A stretch of DNA of 64,000 nucleotides from Carboxylicivirga sp. M1479 (GCF_007097485.1 NZ_VKDE01000002.1:186001-250000); one strand, 5' to 3'; shown: positions 9,320 through 19,066, counted from the first letter of the stretch. The notes: generated by a model not told the origin, from the sequence alone. Numbers and translations are program-made.

Positions 9320-10249
9320 ATGAGAACAGCCATCATTGATTTGGGTACCAACACTTTCAACCTGTTAATTGCCGAACAGTTTGATAACACATATAAGATA
9401 CTACGTGAAGAAAAGTACCCAGCTAAATTGGGTAAAGGAGGTATCAATGATAAAAAAATACTTCCCGAAGCAATGGATAGGGGCATTGAGGCCTTAAAAA
9501 CACATTTAAATACGATTGAACCCTATCAGGTGGATAAAATATTATGCATGGCTACTGCCGCCATTCGTAGTGCTTCCAATGGTAGTGAATTTGTAAAACG
9601 TGTAAAGAATGAACTCGATTTAGATATTAACGTAATTGACGGACAAAAAGAAGCTGAACTTATTTTCGATGGCGTTAAGCAAGTGGTGCCAATTGGCGAT
9701 GAGCGTGTCATGATTTTGGATATAGGCGGAGGATCAAACGAGTTTATCATCGCTAACAAAAATGGCGTACTTTGGAAACACAGCTTTGATTTGGGAATGG
9801 CCCGCTTATTAGACCGATTTAACCCAACTGACCCTATTTCACAAAAAGAAATTAGAGAAGTTGAATCATACATTAAAACTGAGCTAGACCTACTTTATAA
9901 AGCACTTGAGAAATATCCAACCACAACATTAATAGGATCATCGGGCTCATTTGACACCATTTCAAATATGATAGCTGCCAAGCATCATCCTTTCCTGGAT
10001 ATGAAAAAAGTAACGACCTATCACATACCTTTGGCTTATGCAAAAGAGATGCATCAAAAATTTCTTTCTTCAAGCATTGAGGAACGCAGAAACATGCAAC
10101 GGATGGATTTACATAGGGTTGAAATGATTGTTCTGGCAAGTATTTTTATTAACTTCATCGTTGATGAATTTCAAATCGAAGAAATTTGGCAGTGTGGCTT
10201 CGCACTAAAAGAAGGTACCATCCTACAGATTTTAAATAACCAACTATAA
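9320..10249 (+). CDS. ppx: Ppx/GppA-family phosphatase (exopolyphosphatase-like)
   Basis: A 309-residue protein of the ASKHA-fold Ppx/GppA family. Visible motifs are IDLGTNTFNLL (residues 6-16, phosphate-binding loop 1), QKEAELIFDG (109-118) with the catalytic Glu near 111, and LDIGGGSNEF (133-142, loop 2). The length matches the short catalytic-core form without the C-terminal HD domain of E. coli Ppx. It hydrolyses terminal phosphates of polyphosphate or pppGpp, and sequence alone does not decide which. The sigma-54-type regulator starts 10 bases downstream, suggesting one transcript. Confidence 0.87.
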   Translation: MRTAIIDLGTNTFNLLIAEQFDNTYKILREEKYPAKLGKGGINDKKILPEAMDRGIEALKTHLNTIEPYQVDKILCMATAAIRSASNGSEFVKRVKNELDLDINVIDGQKEAELIFDGVKQVVPIGDERVMILDIGGGSNEFIIANKNGVLWKHSFDLGMARLLDRFNPTDPISQKEIREVESYIKTELDLLYKALEKYPTTTLIGSSGSFDTISNMIAAKHHPFLDMKKVTTYHIPLAYAKEMHQKFLSSSIEERRNMQRMDLHRVEMIVLASIFINFIVDEFQIEEIWQCGFALKEGTILQILNNQL

Positions 10250-10259
10250 CTCACTAAAC

Positions 10260-11423
10260 ATGGCAAAGATACTAGTAATCGACGATCAAAGAAGCATACG
10301 CAATACACTCAAAGACATTCTTGAATACGAAAACCACACTGTAGACCTTGCCGAAGATGGCGAACTAGGCCTTGAGCAATATAAGAACAACAAGTACGAT
10401 GTGGTACTTTGCGATATTAAAATGCCTAACATGGATGGCATGGAGGTATTGGACAAAATTCACGCTACAAATGTTGACACTCCAGTAATTATGATATCTG
10501 GGCATGGAAACATTGATACGGCTGTTGAAGCAATAAAAAAAGGTGCTTATGATTTCATCGAGAAGCCGCTGGATTTGAACCGCATGCTGGTTACCATTAG
10601 AAATGCCATTGAAAAGAAAGACTTGGTAACCGAAACAAAGGTGCTAAAACGAAAAGTGAGCAAAACCTACGATATGATTGGCGAATCGGAGCCAATAAGC
10701 AAGGTTAAAGACATGATTGATAAGGTGGCTCCTACCGATGCACGCGTATTAATCACTGGCGAAAATGGTACTGGAAAAGAATTAGTTGCCCGTTGGCTGC
10801 ATGAGAAGAGCAACCGAGCTGGTCAGCCATTTATCGAAGTCAATTGTGCTGCCATACCGTCGGAACTCATCGAAAGTGAACTATTTGGTCACGAAAAAGG
10901 CGCCTTTACTTCAGCTCATAAACAGCGCAAAGGTAAGTTTGAACAAGCCAATGGTGGCACTATTTTCCTTGATGAAATTGGTGACATGAGTCTTCCTGCA
11001 CAGGCCAAAGTATTGCGAGCTCTACAAGAAAATATTGTTAGCAGAGTAGGTAGTGACAAAGACATTAAAGTTGATGTAAGAGTATTAGCTGCAACCAACA
11101 AAAGCCTGAAAGATGAAATTGCCAACACCAATTTCAGAGAAGATTTATACCATCGTTTAAGTGTTATTCTTATTCATGTACCCGCACTTAACGATCGTAA
11201 AGAGGACATTCCAATGCTCACAGAGCATTTTCGTAACCTTATTTGCGATGAGTTGGGAATGCCAATCAAAACATTTTCAGATGATGCTATTGAAGAATTA
11301 AAAGCCATTAATTGGACTGGTAACATACGTGAGTTCCGCAATGTAATTGAGCGTTTAATTATTTTAGGTCAGGAAATCATTACTAAAGACGACGTGGCCT
11401 CATACGCTCGTCCTATGAATTAG
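10260..11423 (+). CDS. NtrC-type response regulator lacking a DNA-binding domain
   Basis: A 387-residue regulator. A receiver domain spans about residues 1-120, with Asp52 as the phosphoacceptor (LCDIKMPNMDG) and the Lys of EKPL. A sigma-54 interaction AAA+ domain spans about 140-380, with Walker A GENGTGKE at 167-174, Walker B GGTIFLDEIG at 232-241 and a GAFTSA loop at 214-219 where GAFTGA is canonical. The protein stops soon after the AAA+ lid (IREFRNVIERLIIL...). The usual C-terminal Fis-type helix-turn-helix is absent. No histidine kinase is adjacent, though an orphan-like kinase lies 2.2 kb downstream. The aspartase-like gene begins 4 bases downstream. Confidence 0.9.
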   Translation: MAKILVIDDQRSIRNTLKDILEYENHTVDLAEDGELGLEQYKNNKYDVVLCDIKMPNMDGMEVLDKIHATNVDTPVIMISGHGNIDTAVEAIKKGAYDFIEKPLDLNRMLVTIRNAIEKKDLVTETKVLKRKVSKTYDMIGESEPISKVKDMIDKVAPTDARVLITGENGTGKELVARWLHEKSNRAGQPFIEVNCAAIPSELIESELFGHEKGAFTSAHKQRKGKFEQANGGTIFLDEIGDMSLPAQAKVLRALQENIVSRVGSDKDIKVDVRVLAATNKSLKDEIANTNFREDLYHRLSVILIHVPALNDRKEDIPMLTEHFRNLICDELGMPIKTFSDDAIEELKAINWTGNIREFRNVIERLIILGQEIITKDDVASYARPMN

Positions 11424-11427
11424 ATTT

Positions 11428-12870
11428 ATGAGAGTTGAAAGTGATTTTTTAGGAGAAGTAAACATACCAGATGATGCACTTTATGGTGTTCATTCGGTTC
11501 GTGCTGTTGAAAACTTCCCTGATAATACGCCATTCTCTAAGGAATGGTACAAAGCAATCGGATACACCAAACTAGCGTGTTATATTACCTATAGTAAATT
11601 CAAAAGGGCTGCCTCGCAAAAGTATCAGCCAAATGAGTTACCAATCGATTTTTTTGATGATACTATTATACAATCCTTAATTGCGAGTGCAGAACAAGTG
11701 GCCAAGGGAGATCACTTTCAACATTTTATTACGCCAGCTATACAGGGAGGTGCCGGAACATCCATTAATATGAATGTTAATGAGATAATTACGAATGCCT
11801 CACTTTTAAAACTAAAACAAACTCTAGGTGATTATTCAATCATTGATCCTTTTGAACAAGCAAATGTTTTTCAATCAACCAATGATATAATTCCTACAGC
11901 TTTAACTGTTGCTGCCATGCAACTATTATACGAACTGGAAGAGTCTATTAATGACTTACGTCAGCAGGTAGAAATTAAAGAAGGGGAACATCGTAATGCT
12001 ATACGTCAGGCCTACACTCAAATGCAAGCTGCCACTCCCAGCACCTACGACAAACTTTTTAGCACCTACAATAATGCGCTTTCAAGAGATTGGTGGCGCG
12101 TAAGCAAATGCTTTGAACGAATTAAAGAAGTAAATTTAGGTGGGGGAGCAATTGGAACGGGTTTAAGCATTCCACGATTTTTTATCATGCAAGTGGTTAA
12201 TGAGCTACAACAACTAACAGGACTTCCGGTAGCTCGCAGTGAAAACATGAGCGATGCTACTTCCAACCTTGACCGTTTTGTGGAAGTGCACGCAACACTT
12301 AAAGCCCACGCCGTTAACCTGGAAAAAATGGTTAACGACCTGCGCTTGCTAGGCTCTGATTTATTTAATAATCGCGAGCTGAGCATACCTCAAAGGCAAG
12401 TTGGTAGTTCAATCATGCCTGGTAAAATAAATCCTGTTATTCCTGAGTTTGTGATCAGTGCCGTGCAAAAAATATATGCCAATGATCAGTTAATTTCATC
12501 TTTATGCGGGCAGGGCTGCCTTGAGCTTAATGCCTATCTGCCAAGTATTGGTCATGCACTGCTTAATACTTTAAAGCTCCTTATTGCGTGTAACAATACC
12601 CTGCGCAAGAACTTAATTATCGACCTTCAAATTAAAGCCAGCAATAACACTGTTAATGCTGTTTACTTTAATCCATCGGTAACCACTGCACTAACGCCAT
12701 ACATAGGTTACCATAAGTCTGCTGAGTTGGCTGCCTTAATGAAGAAAGCTGAATTGAGCATATTTGAAGCAAATCAAAAGCTCAAAATAATTGATGATGC
12801 CAGGCTTAACAAACTGATGAAGCCAGAATCATTAATACAGCAAGGGTATAGTTTAAAGGACTTTACTTAA
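11428..12870 (+). CDS. aspA: Aspartate ammonia-lyase-like enzyme (divergent)
   Basis: A 480-residue member of the aspartase/fumarase superfamily. The N-terminus VESDFLGEVNIPDDALYGVHSVRA is aspartase-like. Superfamily signatures are QSTND (149-153), QGGAGTSINMN (106-116) and the mobile catalytic loop GSSIMPGKINPV (326-337). The segment that usually reads GRTQLQDAVP is YTQMQAATPS here (196-205), and the HPND stretch before QSTND is also altered, so it is a divergent paralogue. Canonical activity would be L-aspartate to fumarate plus ammonia. It is tightly spaced behind the regulator, and hydF lies about 5 kb away on the other strand. Confidence 0.75.
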   Translation: MRVESDFLGEVNIPDDALYGVHSVRAVENFPDNTPFSKEWYKAIGYTKLACYITYSKFKRAASQKYQPNELPIDFFDDTIIQSLIASAEQVAKGDHFQHFITPAIQGGAGTSINMNVNEIITNASLLKLKQTLGDYSIIDPFEQANVFQSTNDIIPTALTVAAMQLLYELEESINDLRQQVEIKEGEHRNAIRQAYTQMQAATPSTYDKLFSTYNNALSRDWWRVSKCFERIKEVNLGGGAIGTGLSIPRFFIMQVVNELQQLTGLPVARSENMSDATSNLDRFVEVHATLKAHAVNLEKMVNDLRLLGSDLFNNRELSIPQRQVGSSIMPGKINPVIPEFVISAVQKIYANDQLISSLCGQGCLELNAYLPSIGHALLNTLKLLIACNNTLRKNLIIDLQIKASNNTVNAVYFNPSVTTALTPYIGYHKSAELAALMKKAELSIFEANQKLKIIDDARLNKLMKPESLIQQGYSLKDFT

Positions 12871-12975
12871 AAGTTCAGGACTAAAAAAGGACATATCGAT
12901 GCCAATATTTCAAACATCTTTTATATATTTAACACAATTATTATTCAAACACCAACTTAAATACCCCAAAATACT

Positions 12976-13575
12976 GTGATACCTTTCTCTACAGAGGACA
13001 AAAATCAATCGTTTGATGATACATCGGAATTGAAACGTCCTTTTAATTTTTCGTATGACCTAAGCGCTGTAGGTCAGGTTAAAGGTACTATATCAACCCA
13101 AGATCAAATTGTTGAATTTCACCTACACAACAATACCAATCCATTAATCGATTTATTAAAAGGAATGATAAATCTGGTATTTGAACCATCTCACATTTGG
13201 GGAGAGGATAATATTAGTTGGGTGGACTGGTATGAAGAAGAAGGTGGCATTAAGTGGGTGTTATCCACTGAAGATGGGCTATTGGTTAGAATAAAAATAA
13301 TTCGTTACGAAGACTTTTTTGATGAGTCAACAGGCAAATTAGTTCTCGACACTGCCCTGAATTTACTCGATTTTTATTATGTCGTAGTGCATCGCTTAGA
13401 TATTCTTATTAAAAAAGAAGGCCTACTCAATTATGAGCAAAAGTGGCAAAAGGATGAGTTTCCATTCACTTACTTTCTATTACTAAAAAAGCACCTTATC
13501 GAAAAGGGACATTGGATTTCTACAAAAGAGCGTTTAGGTCCCTTGAGTGATGAAATTGATTTTTTATTAACGTAA
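12976..13575 (+). CDS. Hypothetical protein, GTG start
   Basis: A 199-residue acidic soluble protein that I do not recognise. It has no signal peptide or membrane helix. It is rich in Trp and acidic residues (for example GEDNISWVDWYEEEGGIKWV) and ends with FPFTYFLLLKKHLIEKGHWIS. The only start compatible with this length is GTG at 12976. The next in-frame ATG would remove about 65 residues, including well-formed beta-strand-like sequence. It follows aspA by 105 bases and precedes a histidine kinase. Confidence 0.6.
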   Translation: MIPFSTEDKNQSFDDTSELKRPFNFSYDLSAVGQVKGTISTQDQIVEFHLHNNTNPLIDLLKGMINLVFEPSHIWGEDNISWVDWYEEEGGIKWVLSTEDGLLVRIKIIRYEDFFDESTGKLVLDTALNLLDFYYVVVHRLDILIKKEGLLNYEQKWQKDEFPFTYFLLLKKHLIEKGHWISTKERLGPLSDEIDFLLT

Positions 13576-13668
13576 TTCGTCACAGATTACTTACAATCTA
13601 TCAACAATTCAATGATTTGTGATTCATTTTTATTACATTGATTAAACCATTTTATTAGTTTAGTCACA

Positions 13669-15210
13669 ATGAGTAAAAAACCATCATATCGGCAACTTGA
13701 ACAACGCATTAAAGAGTTGGAAGATAAACTTGCTCAACAAATTCCCGAAGATTTTAATCAAGAGTTAATCGACAGCGAAGAGCGCTTTAGAGCCTTATCT
13801 GAGGCTGCTAATGAAGGTATTTTTATAACAGAAAATGGCACTTGCGTTGAAGCCAACAAGAGTGGATATGAGCTTTTTGGTTATAGCCACGAGGAGGTAA
13901 TTGGCATGTTTGCTACTGAAGTTTTTGCTGATGAATCAAAAGAATTGGTAAAAACTAAAATAAGAGAGGAGTTCAGTGGAAAATACGAAGCTATCGGAAA
14001 ACGTAAAGATGGCTCTATCTTAATCGTTGAGATACAGGGGCGCAACTACATTTATAAAAATAAAAACGTTCGTATAACTTCGGTAAGAGACATAACAGAA
14101 TATAAAAATGCTCAAAAAGCACTTATAGACAGTGAAGAGAAGTACAGAGAGGTAGTAGAGAATGCGGGCGACGGCATTTTGCTTGGTAACCTAAAAGGCG
14201 AAATAATTGAAGTGAACAATGCCTTTTTAAACATGACTGGTTTTACCAAGGAAGAAATTATAAAAAAACACATAAAGTACATATTTGCACCAAACGAAAT
14301 TAAGAATAAACCCCTGCGATTTGACTTGATTAACAAAGGTGAATCGGTATTGATAGAAAGAAACCTCATGGGGAAGGATGGATCTAGCATCCCTGTGGAA
14401 ATGAATTCAAAACGACCTCATTCGAATTATTATCTAGCTATTATACGGGACTTGAGAGAACGTAAAAAAGCAGAAGAAGCTCTCAAAAGAACCAATAAAA
14501 AGTTATTAAAAGCAAAAGAGCAAGCAGAGGAAAGTGATCGTTTGAAATCGGCATTTTTGGCAAACATGAGCCATGAAATACGTACGCCTATGAATGGAAT
14601 AATAGGCTTTTCAGAATTGATGAAAGCAGAAAGTGCTAATGATAGTAATAAAAGCAAACATTTAGATGTGATAATTAGCAGTGGTCATCAACTGCTTAAA
14701 ATCATTAATGATGTATTAGAAATATCAAGAATTGAAACAGGACAAATACACTTAGTCAAGCAGCATTTTAGCCTGAGCAAACTTATTAAAGAGCTACAAA
14801 CATTCTTCACACCTACTGCACTCAAACAAAATTCTGAATTGAAGATTGAGATTCCCGATCAAGAAGTTTTCATAATTGGCGATGAAGCTAAAATAAAACA
14901 GATACTAACTAACCTTATTAGTAACGCTATAAAGTTTACAGAAAACGGAACAATATCGACATCACTAATAGTGGAGAATAACCATATTTCAATATCAGTT
15001 AAAGACACCGGCATTGGCATTCCAAGTAGCTTTATTAATAAAGTATTTGATCGATTTCTTCAGGCCACTAACAAACGTGATGTTTATAGTGGCACTGGTT
15101 TGGGACTTTCGATAAGTAAAAAATACGTTGATTTAATGCATGGTGAAATTACAGTCCAATCTACTGAAGGACTAGGATCTGAGTTCACTATTCAATTACC
15201 ACAAGACTAA
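13669..15210 (+). CDS. Cytosolic PAS-PAS hybrid-less sensor histidine kinase
   Basis: A 513-residue histidine kinase with no membrane segment. A short coiled coil (1-25) is followed by two PAS domains (about 36-150 and 153-270, each opening with DSEE(R/K)(F/Y)R), a coiled-coil linker, and the HisKA H-box MSHEIRTPMNG with His302. The HATPase_c domain shows an N-box (ILTNLISNAIKFT), a G1 box (DTGIGIP) and a G2 box (GTGLGLSIS). There is no receiver domain. The input is presumably a soluble or redox signal through PAS, but no cofactor-binding residues can be assigned. Its 3' end overlaps the convergent minus-strand fusion gene by 4 bases. Confidence 0.9.
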   Translation: MSKKPSYRQLEQRIKELEDKLAQQIPEDFNQELIDSEERFRALSEAANEGIFITENGTCVEANKSGYELFGYSHEEVIGMFATEVFADESKELVKTKIREEFSGKYEAIGKRKDGSILIVEIQGRNYIYKNKNVRITSVRDITEYKNAQKALIDSEEKYREVVENAGDGILLGNLKGEIIEVNNAFLNMTGFTKEEIIKKHIKYIFAPNEIKNKPLRFDLINKGESVLIERNLMGKDGSSIPVEMNSKRPHSNYYLAIIRDLRERKKAEEALKRTNKKLLKAKEQAEESDRLKSAFLANMSHEIRTPMNGIIGFSELMKAESANDSNKSKHLDVIISSGHQLLKIINDVLEISRIETGQIHLVKQHFSLSKLIKELQTFFTPTALKQNSELKIEIPDQEVFIIGDEAKIKQILTNLISNAIKFTENGTISTSLIVENNHISISVKDTGIGIPSSFINKVFDRFLQATNKRDVYSGTGLGLSISKKYVDLMHGEITVQSTEGLGSEFTIQLPQD

Positions 15211-17678
15211 CTCTTCACAACACTCTGGTTAAGTGAAATACTATCATAAACCAATTCAGTAAGGTGCTCGTAAGTTTCTCCACTTGGATATACGGGTTTT
15301 AAAAATTCAACACTTACCTTTTTAAAAGGCCGTGGAAACTTAGCTCCACGAGGCAATGCATTAATCGCACCTTTAATCGACACTGGAACAATTGGCACAT
15401 TTAACTCACGACTAAGGATGGCAAATGTCTTTTTAAATTCACCCATATTACCATCGAAAGAACGAGTTCCCTCTGGAAAGATAATCAGCTTTTTCTTTTT
15501 CTTTAAAGCTTCACCCATTTTTTGGATAGATTCTTTCAAATCCTTATTTAAATCCATGATGATAATATGGTGGCGATTGGCAAAGTACTTCAAGAATCGC
15601 GACTTAATATGCTTCTCTTTGGCATAAAAGTAGGTATTACGAATACTCTTGTTTTTTAACCATGAAGCCACAAATAGACCATCGAAATAACTCTGATGAT
15701 TAGGCGCTATAATACAGGCTCCATCAGGAATATTATTTGCTCCTGTTCCTCTAAACCTGAAATATAAATGAAAGAAAAATTTTGATATTTTTAAAAATAC
15801 AGCACCAGTGAACCAGGTTTTTGGCAATTGTAACACTACTTTTTCTTTCAATATCTTCGACCAGTTAATTTTCTCAACTGACATTTTAGTGCGCTTATCA
15901 GCAATGTATTCGCTCAAGTCAAGAATTGAAGAAAAACCAATCAATTGATCAACTTCCATCTCAATACCAAAGGTTGATTGAATAAACACTAAAAGCCCAA
16001 CCTTATCTAAGGAATCCATTGCCAGATCATATTCAATATGATCCTTTGGACGAACGTTGCAGTTTTTTTCACTAGCAATAAAATCGGCTACGATCTTATA
16101 CTCTTCCAACTTAACCTCTTCAGCTAACTCTTCGGCTTGATCCTTTTGTGCAGCAAACTCCACCAATTTAAATCGCTGTAACTTACCCAAGCGTGTTCGC
16201 GGCAACTCCATATCTGTCACCGAAAACTCCATAATTTTTTTATAGGCTGAAACCGACTGATTGTAAACATCTACAACCTCCCAACGCAACTTCTCCAGAA
16301 CTTGCTCAGATGACAAGCCAGCAACATCAGCTCGATTTGGAACAATAATGGCTTTTAACTGATCTTTATCGGCATAAACACCAATATCTGCAACACAAGC
16401 TGCATTATTTTCAATTTTGGCCTCTACCTCTGATGGGTTAATATTTTTACCATTTGACATGACGATGATTTCTTTTCGTCGTCCAGTTATATATAGGTAG
16501 CCATCATCATCTAAGCGTCCTAAATCACCGGTATACAACCAACCATCTTTAAGAACATCGGCAGTTTCATCAGGTCTATTGAAGTAACCCTGCATCACAT
16601 TAGGTCCTTTCACAACCACTTCATCATCGCGAATTTCTACCGTTGCATTAGGCAATACTTCACCAGGACTGCCAATACGAACTCGTCCAGGTCGCGTAAA
16701 TGTAATCATTGGTGCAGCCTCTGTCATTCCAAAACCCTCAAGCACTTCAAAACCGAGTGTTTGATAATCGCCGCCCACTTCAGGGTCTAAGGCAGCGCCG
16801 CCACAGACCATAAACTCTACTGCTCCACCAAATTTTTGATGAACTGATTTAAATATGGTGCGCGAAAAGCCTTTAGAATTAATGGCTTTAGCTAATTTAA
16901 ACAAGGCCGAAGCAATTTTGCTTGCATCAATTTTCGTTCGAATGCCTTTTCGTATTGCAGAGTAAAGTCTTGGTACACCAATTACAATGGATACTTTATT
17001 ATCCTGCAATGTTTTAATTATATCTTCGGAGGCCATTGATGGAGAAACAGCTATGGTACCACCAACAAATAAGGGCGCGATCATTGTACCCATTAGAGGA
17101 AAAATATGATGCATCGGTAAGAGCATCATAACAACACAATCCTTTGTATAAATATTGATGTGATTAGACACAGCATCAACATTAGCCATTAGGTTCTGGT
17201 ATGATAGCATAACACCTTTAGGGCTACCTGTAGTACCAGATGTATATATAATTACTGCTGTCTTTTCTTCTTCTGTTTTAATTTCACCTAAATTATCAAT
17301 GCCAGAAGTAGGTAATTGATTACAGTCTTCTATTACGTAAATTTTGGTGTCGATACCAGCCTTTAGAACTGCACTTTCTAACAACTCTTTCTTTTCCTGA
17401 GAAGTGAAAACAACTTCAGGGAAACAGTCTTTTAAAATGTAGGCAACTTCATCTTCTGAAGACATAAAATCAATAGGAACAATGGTTGCATCATTATACC
17501 AACCAGCATAAAAAGAATATACCCATCCTACCTGATTTTCAGAGAAGATAGCCATCCGCTGTACTTTGTTTTCCGAAAGTAGGTTCGCATAAGTCGCAAT
17601 TTTCTGCATCAGTGAATTATAACTCACTTTAACATTACCGCACGAAATAGCTGTCTTTTCTCCTCCATTATAAATCAT
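15207..17678 (-). CDS. Acyl ligase - acyl carrier protein - acyltransferase fusion
   Basis: An 823-residue three-part enzyme. Residues about 1-520 form an AMP-forming acyl ligase with the P-loop YTSGTTGSPKG (145-155) and the hinge region WLYTGDLGRLDDDGYLYITGR. Residues about 530-610 look like an acyl carrier protein whose phosphopantetheine serine is in the motif MDSLDKVG. The C-terminal part (about 640-823) is a PlsC-type acyltransferase with the HX4D motif NHQSYFDG and the FPEGTRS motif. It probably activates a free fatty acid, loads it on its own carrier domain and transfers it to a lysophospholipid, like E. coli Aas but with the domain order reversed. A single promoterless gap of 92 bases separates it from hydF upstream. 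Confidence 0.88.
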   Translation of the reverse strand: MIYNGGEKTAISCGNVKVSYNSLMQKIATYANLLSENKVQRMAIFSENQVGWVYSFYAGWYNDATIVPIDFMSSEDEVAYILKDCFPEVVFTSQEKKELLESAVLKAGIDTKIYVIEDCNQLPTSGIDNLGEIKTEEEKTAVIIYTSGTTGSPKGVMLSYQNLMANVDAVSNHINIYTKDCVVMMLLPMHHIFPLMGTMIAPLFVGGTIAVSPSMASEDIIKTLQDNKVSIVIGVPRLYSAIRKGIRTKIDASKIASALFKLAKAINSKGFSRTIFKSVHQKFGGAVEFMVCGGAALDPEVGGDYQTLGFEVLEGFGMTEAAPMITFTRPGRVRIGSPGEVLPNATVEIRDDEVVVKGPNVMQGYFNRPDETADVLKDGWLYTGDLGRLDDDGYLYITGRRKEIIVMSNGKNINPSEVEAKIENNAACVADIGVYADKDQLKAIIVPNRADVAGLSSEQVLEKLRWEVVDVYNQSVSAYKKIMEFSVTDMELPRTRLGKLQRFKLVEFAAQKDQAEELAEEVKLEEYKIVADFIASEKNCNVRPKDHIEYDLAMDSLDKVGLLVFIQSTFGIEMEVDQLIGFSSILDLSEYIADKRTKMSVEKINWSKILKEKVVLQLPKTWFTGAVFLKISKFFFHLYFRFRGTGANNIPDGACIIAPNHQSYFDGLFVASWLKNKSIRNTYFYAKEKHIKSRFLKYFANRHHIIIMDLNKDLKESIQKMGEALKKKKKLIIFPEGTRSFDGNMGEFKKTFAILSRELNVPIVPVSIKGAINALPRGAKFPRPFKKVSVEFLKPVYPSGETYEHLTELVYDSISLNQSVVKS

Positions 17679-17770
17679 ATCTTTCTCCTTTGCATTGTTT
17701 TCCTTGTGACAAACCTAAGTAATTTTTCGAATTTAAGCATGACCATTCACACTTTGCTTCATCAGCATCA

Positions 17771-18994
17771 CTACAGATAATCGGGTGTTGATACTTCTTC
17801 AGTTCTCACAAATGGCTGAATAGCTCTTTGATAAATTCCCTGCACATAAGCAATAGCCATACCATAATTAGTAATGGCTACATTATTGGCTTTTGCTGGT
17901 CCCAATCGGTTTAATAATTGTTTGCGCGTAATCATGCATCCTCCACATTGAATAACGAGCGCATAGTCTTCAATTGGCCTTTCCACTTTATCGAGTCCAG
18001 CTACGACATCAAAATTCAGTTGTTTACCCGTATAAGACGCTATCCATCGAGGTATTTTCACACGGCCAATATCATCGCAGGCAACATGGTGTGAGCAAGA
18101 CTCTAGCATTAGTATTCGGTCGCCATCTGTCAAGGTATCAATTTTAGAGCTTCCATTTAAATAGCTTTCAAAATCGCCTTTAAAATGTGCCAATAGAATA
18201 CTAAAGCTGGTTAATGGAATGTCCTTTGGGACAGAGGCGTCAGCTTTTAAAAATATTTGACTATCGGTAATGGCCAAGGCTGGTTTGATCTTTGTTTTTC
18301 GTAAAAAGACATCTACTTCACGTTCTTTTAAAACAACACAAATAGCATCGTTATCCAGAATATCGCGAATTGCTTGTACCTGCGGCAAAATCATTCGTCC
18401 TTCAGGGGCCTCTATATCAATAGGGGTTATTAGTAGAACAATATCGCCGTAACTGATTAAATCGCCTACTAAAGATGGCGTGGTAAAGGCTGATTCTGGT
18501 ATGGCGTTTTTTATCGCACTAACAAGAGCGTCCGCATTCGATTCAAGAGCACTAAAAGGGAGTACGGCTGACGCACCAAGTTGCATACAGGCTTCTTGCC
18601 ATTTTATTAACATCGGCACCACATCCGTTTTGTTATGAACAACTAAAAACGGGGTATCGAATTTGTTAAAATCATTAAGCAAGTTCTGTTCATCATCTCC
18701 CCATTGGTTATTAACGACTACTAAAACAGCTAAATCGACTAGTTTAATAGCCTCGCGAGTTTTCTTAATCCTTTTTTTGCCCAACTCACCGACATCATCA
18801 ATCCCAGCTGTATCGATAAGAACAACGGGCCCAAATCCAGAAATTTCAAACGATTTTTTGACAGGATCAGTAGTTGTACCTGCAAAATCAGAAACAATAG
18901 CTATTTCCTGCTTAGCTAAACAGTTAATGAGTGAACTTTTTCCATTATTACGCTTTCCGAAAATACCAATGTGTGGTGTTCTTTCTTTGCCCAT
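17771..18994 (-). CDS. hydF: [FeFe]-hydrogenase H-cluster maturation GTPase HydF
   Basis: A 407-residue HydF. The N-terminal GTPase domain has G1 GKRNNGKSS (13-21), G2 AGTTTDP (39-45), G3 DTAG (61-64) and G4 NKTD (121-124). A dimerisation domain follows. The C-terminal [4Fe-4S] domain carries Cys300-Ser-His302 and Cys350-Gly-Gly-Cys353. The residue before Cys350 is Gln, where many HydF proteins have His. HydF is the scaffold that receives the diiron subcluster made with HydE and HydG and passes it to the hydrogenase. Neither hydE, hydG nor a hydrogenase gene is in this window. Confidence 0.93.
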   Translation of the reverse strand: MGKERTPHIGIFGKRNNGKSSLINCLAKQEIAIVSDFAGTTTDPVKKSFEISGFGPVVLIDTAGIDDVGELGKKRIKKTREAIKLVDLAVLVVVNNQWGDDEQNLLNDFNKFDTPFLVVHNKTDVVPMLIKWQEACMQLGASAVLPFSALESNADALVSAIKNAIPESAFTTPSLVGDLISYGDIVLLITPIDIEAPEGRMILPQVQAIRDILDNDAICVVLKEREVDVFLRKTKIKPALAITDSQIFLKADASVPKDIPLTSFSILLAHFKGDFESYLNGSSKIDTLTDGDRILMLESCSHHVACDDIGRVKIPRWIASYTGKQLNFDVVAGLDKVERPIEDYALVIQCGGCMITRKQLLNRLGPAKANNVAITNYGMAIAYVQGIYQRAIQPFVRTEEVSTPDYL

Positions 18995-19066
18995 TTTATC
19001 ATTTTAAACAGGGTACAAATTTAAAGGAAAAAAACCAATTTATCACAGGTGCTAATGGCAGTGTGA

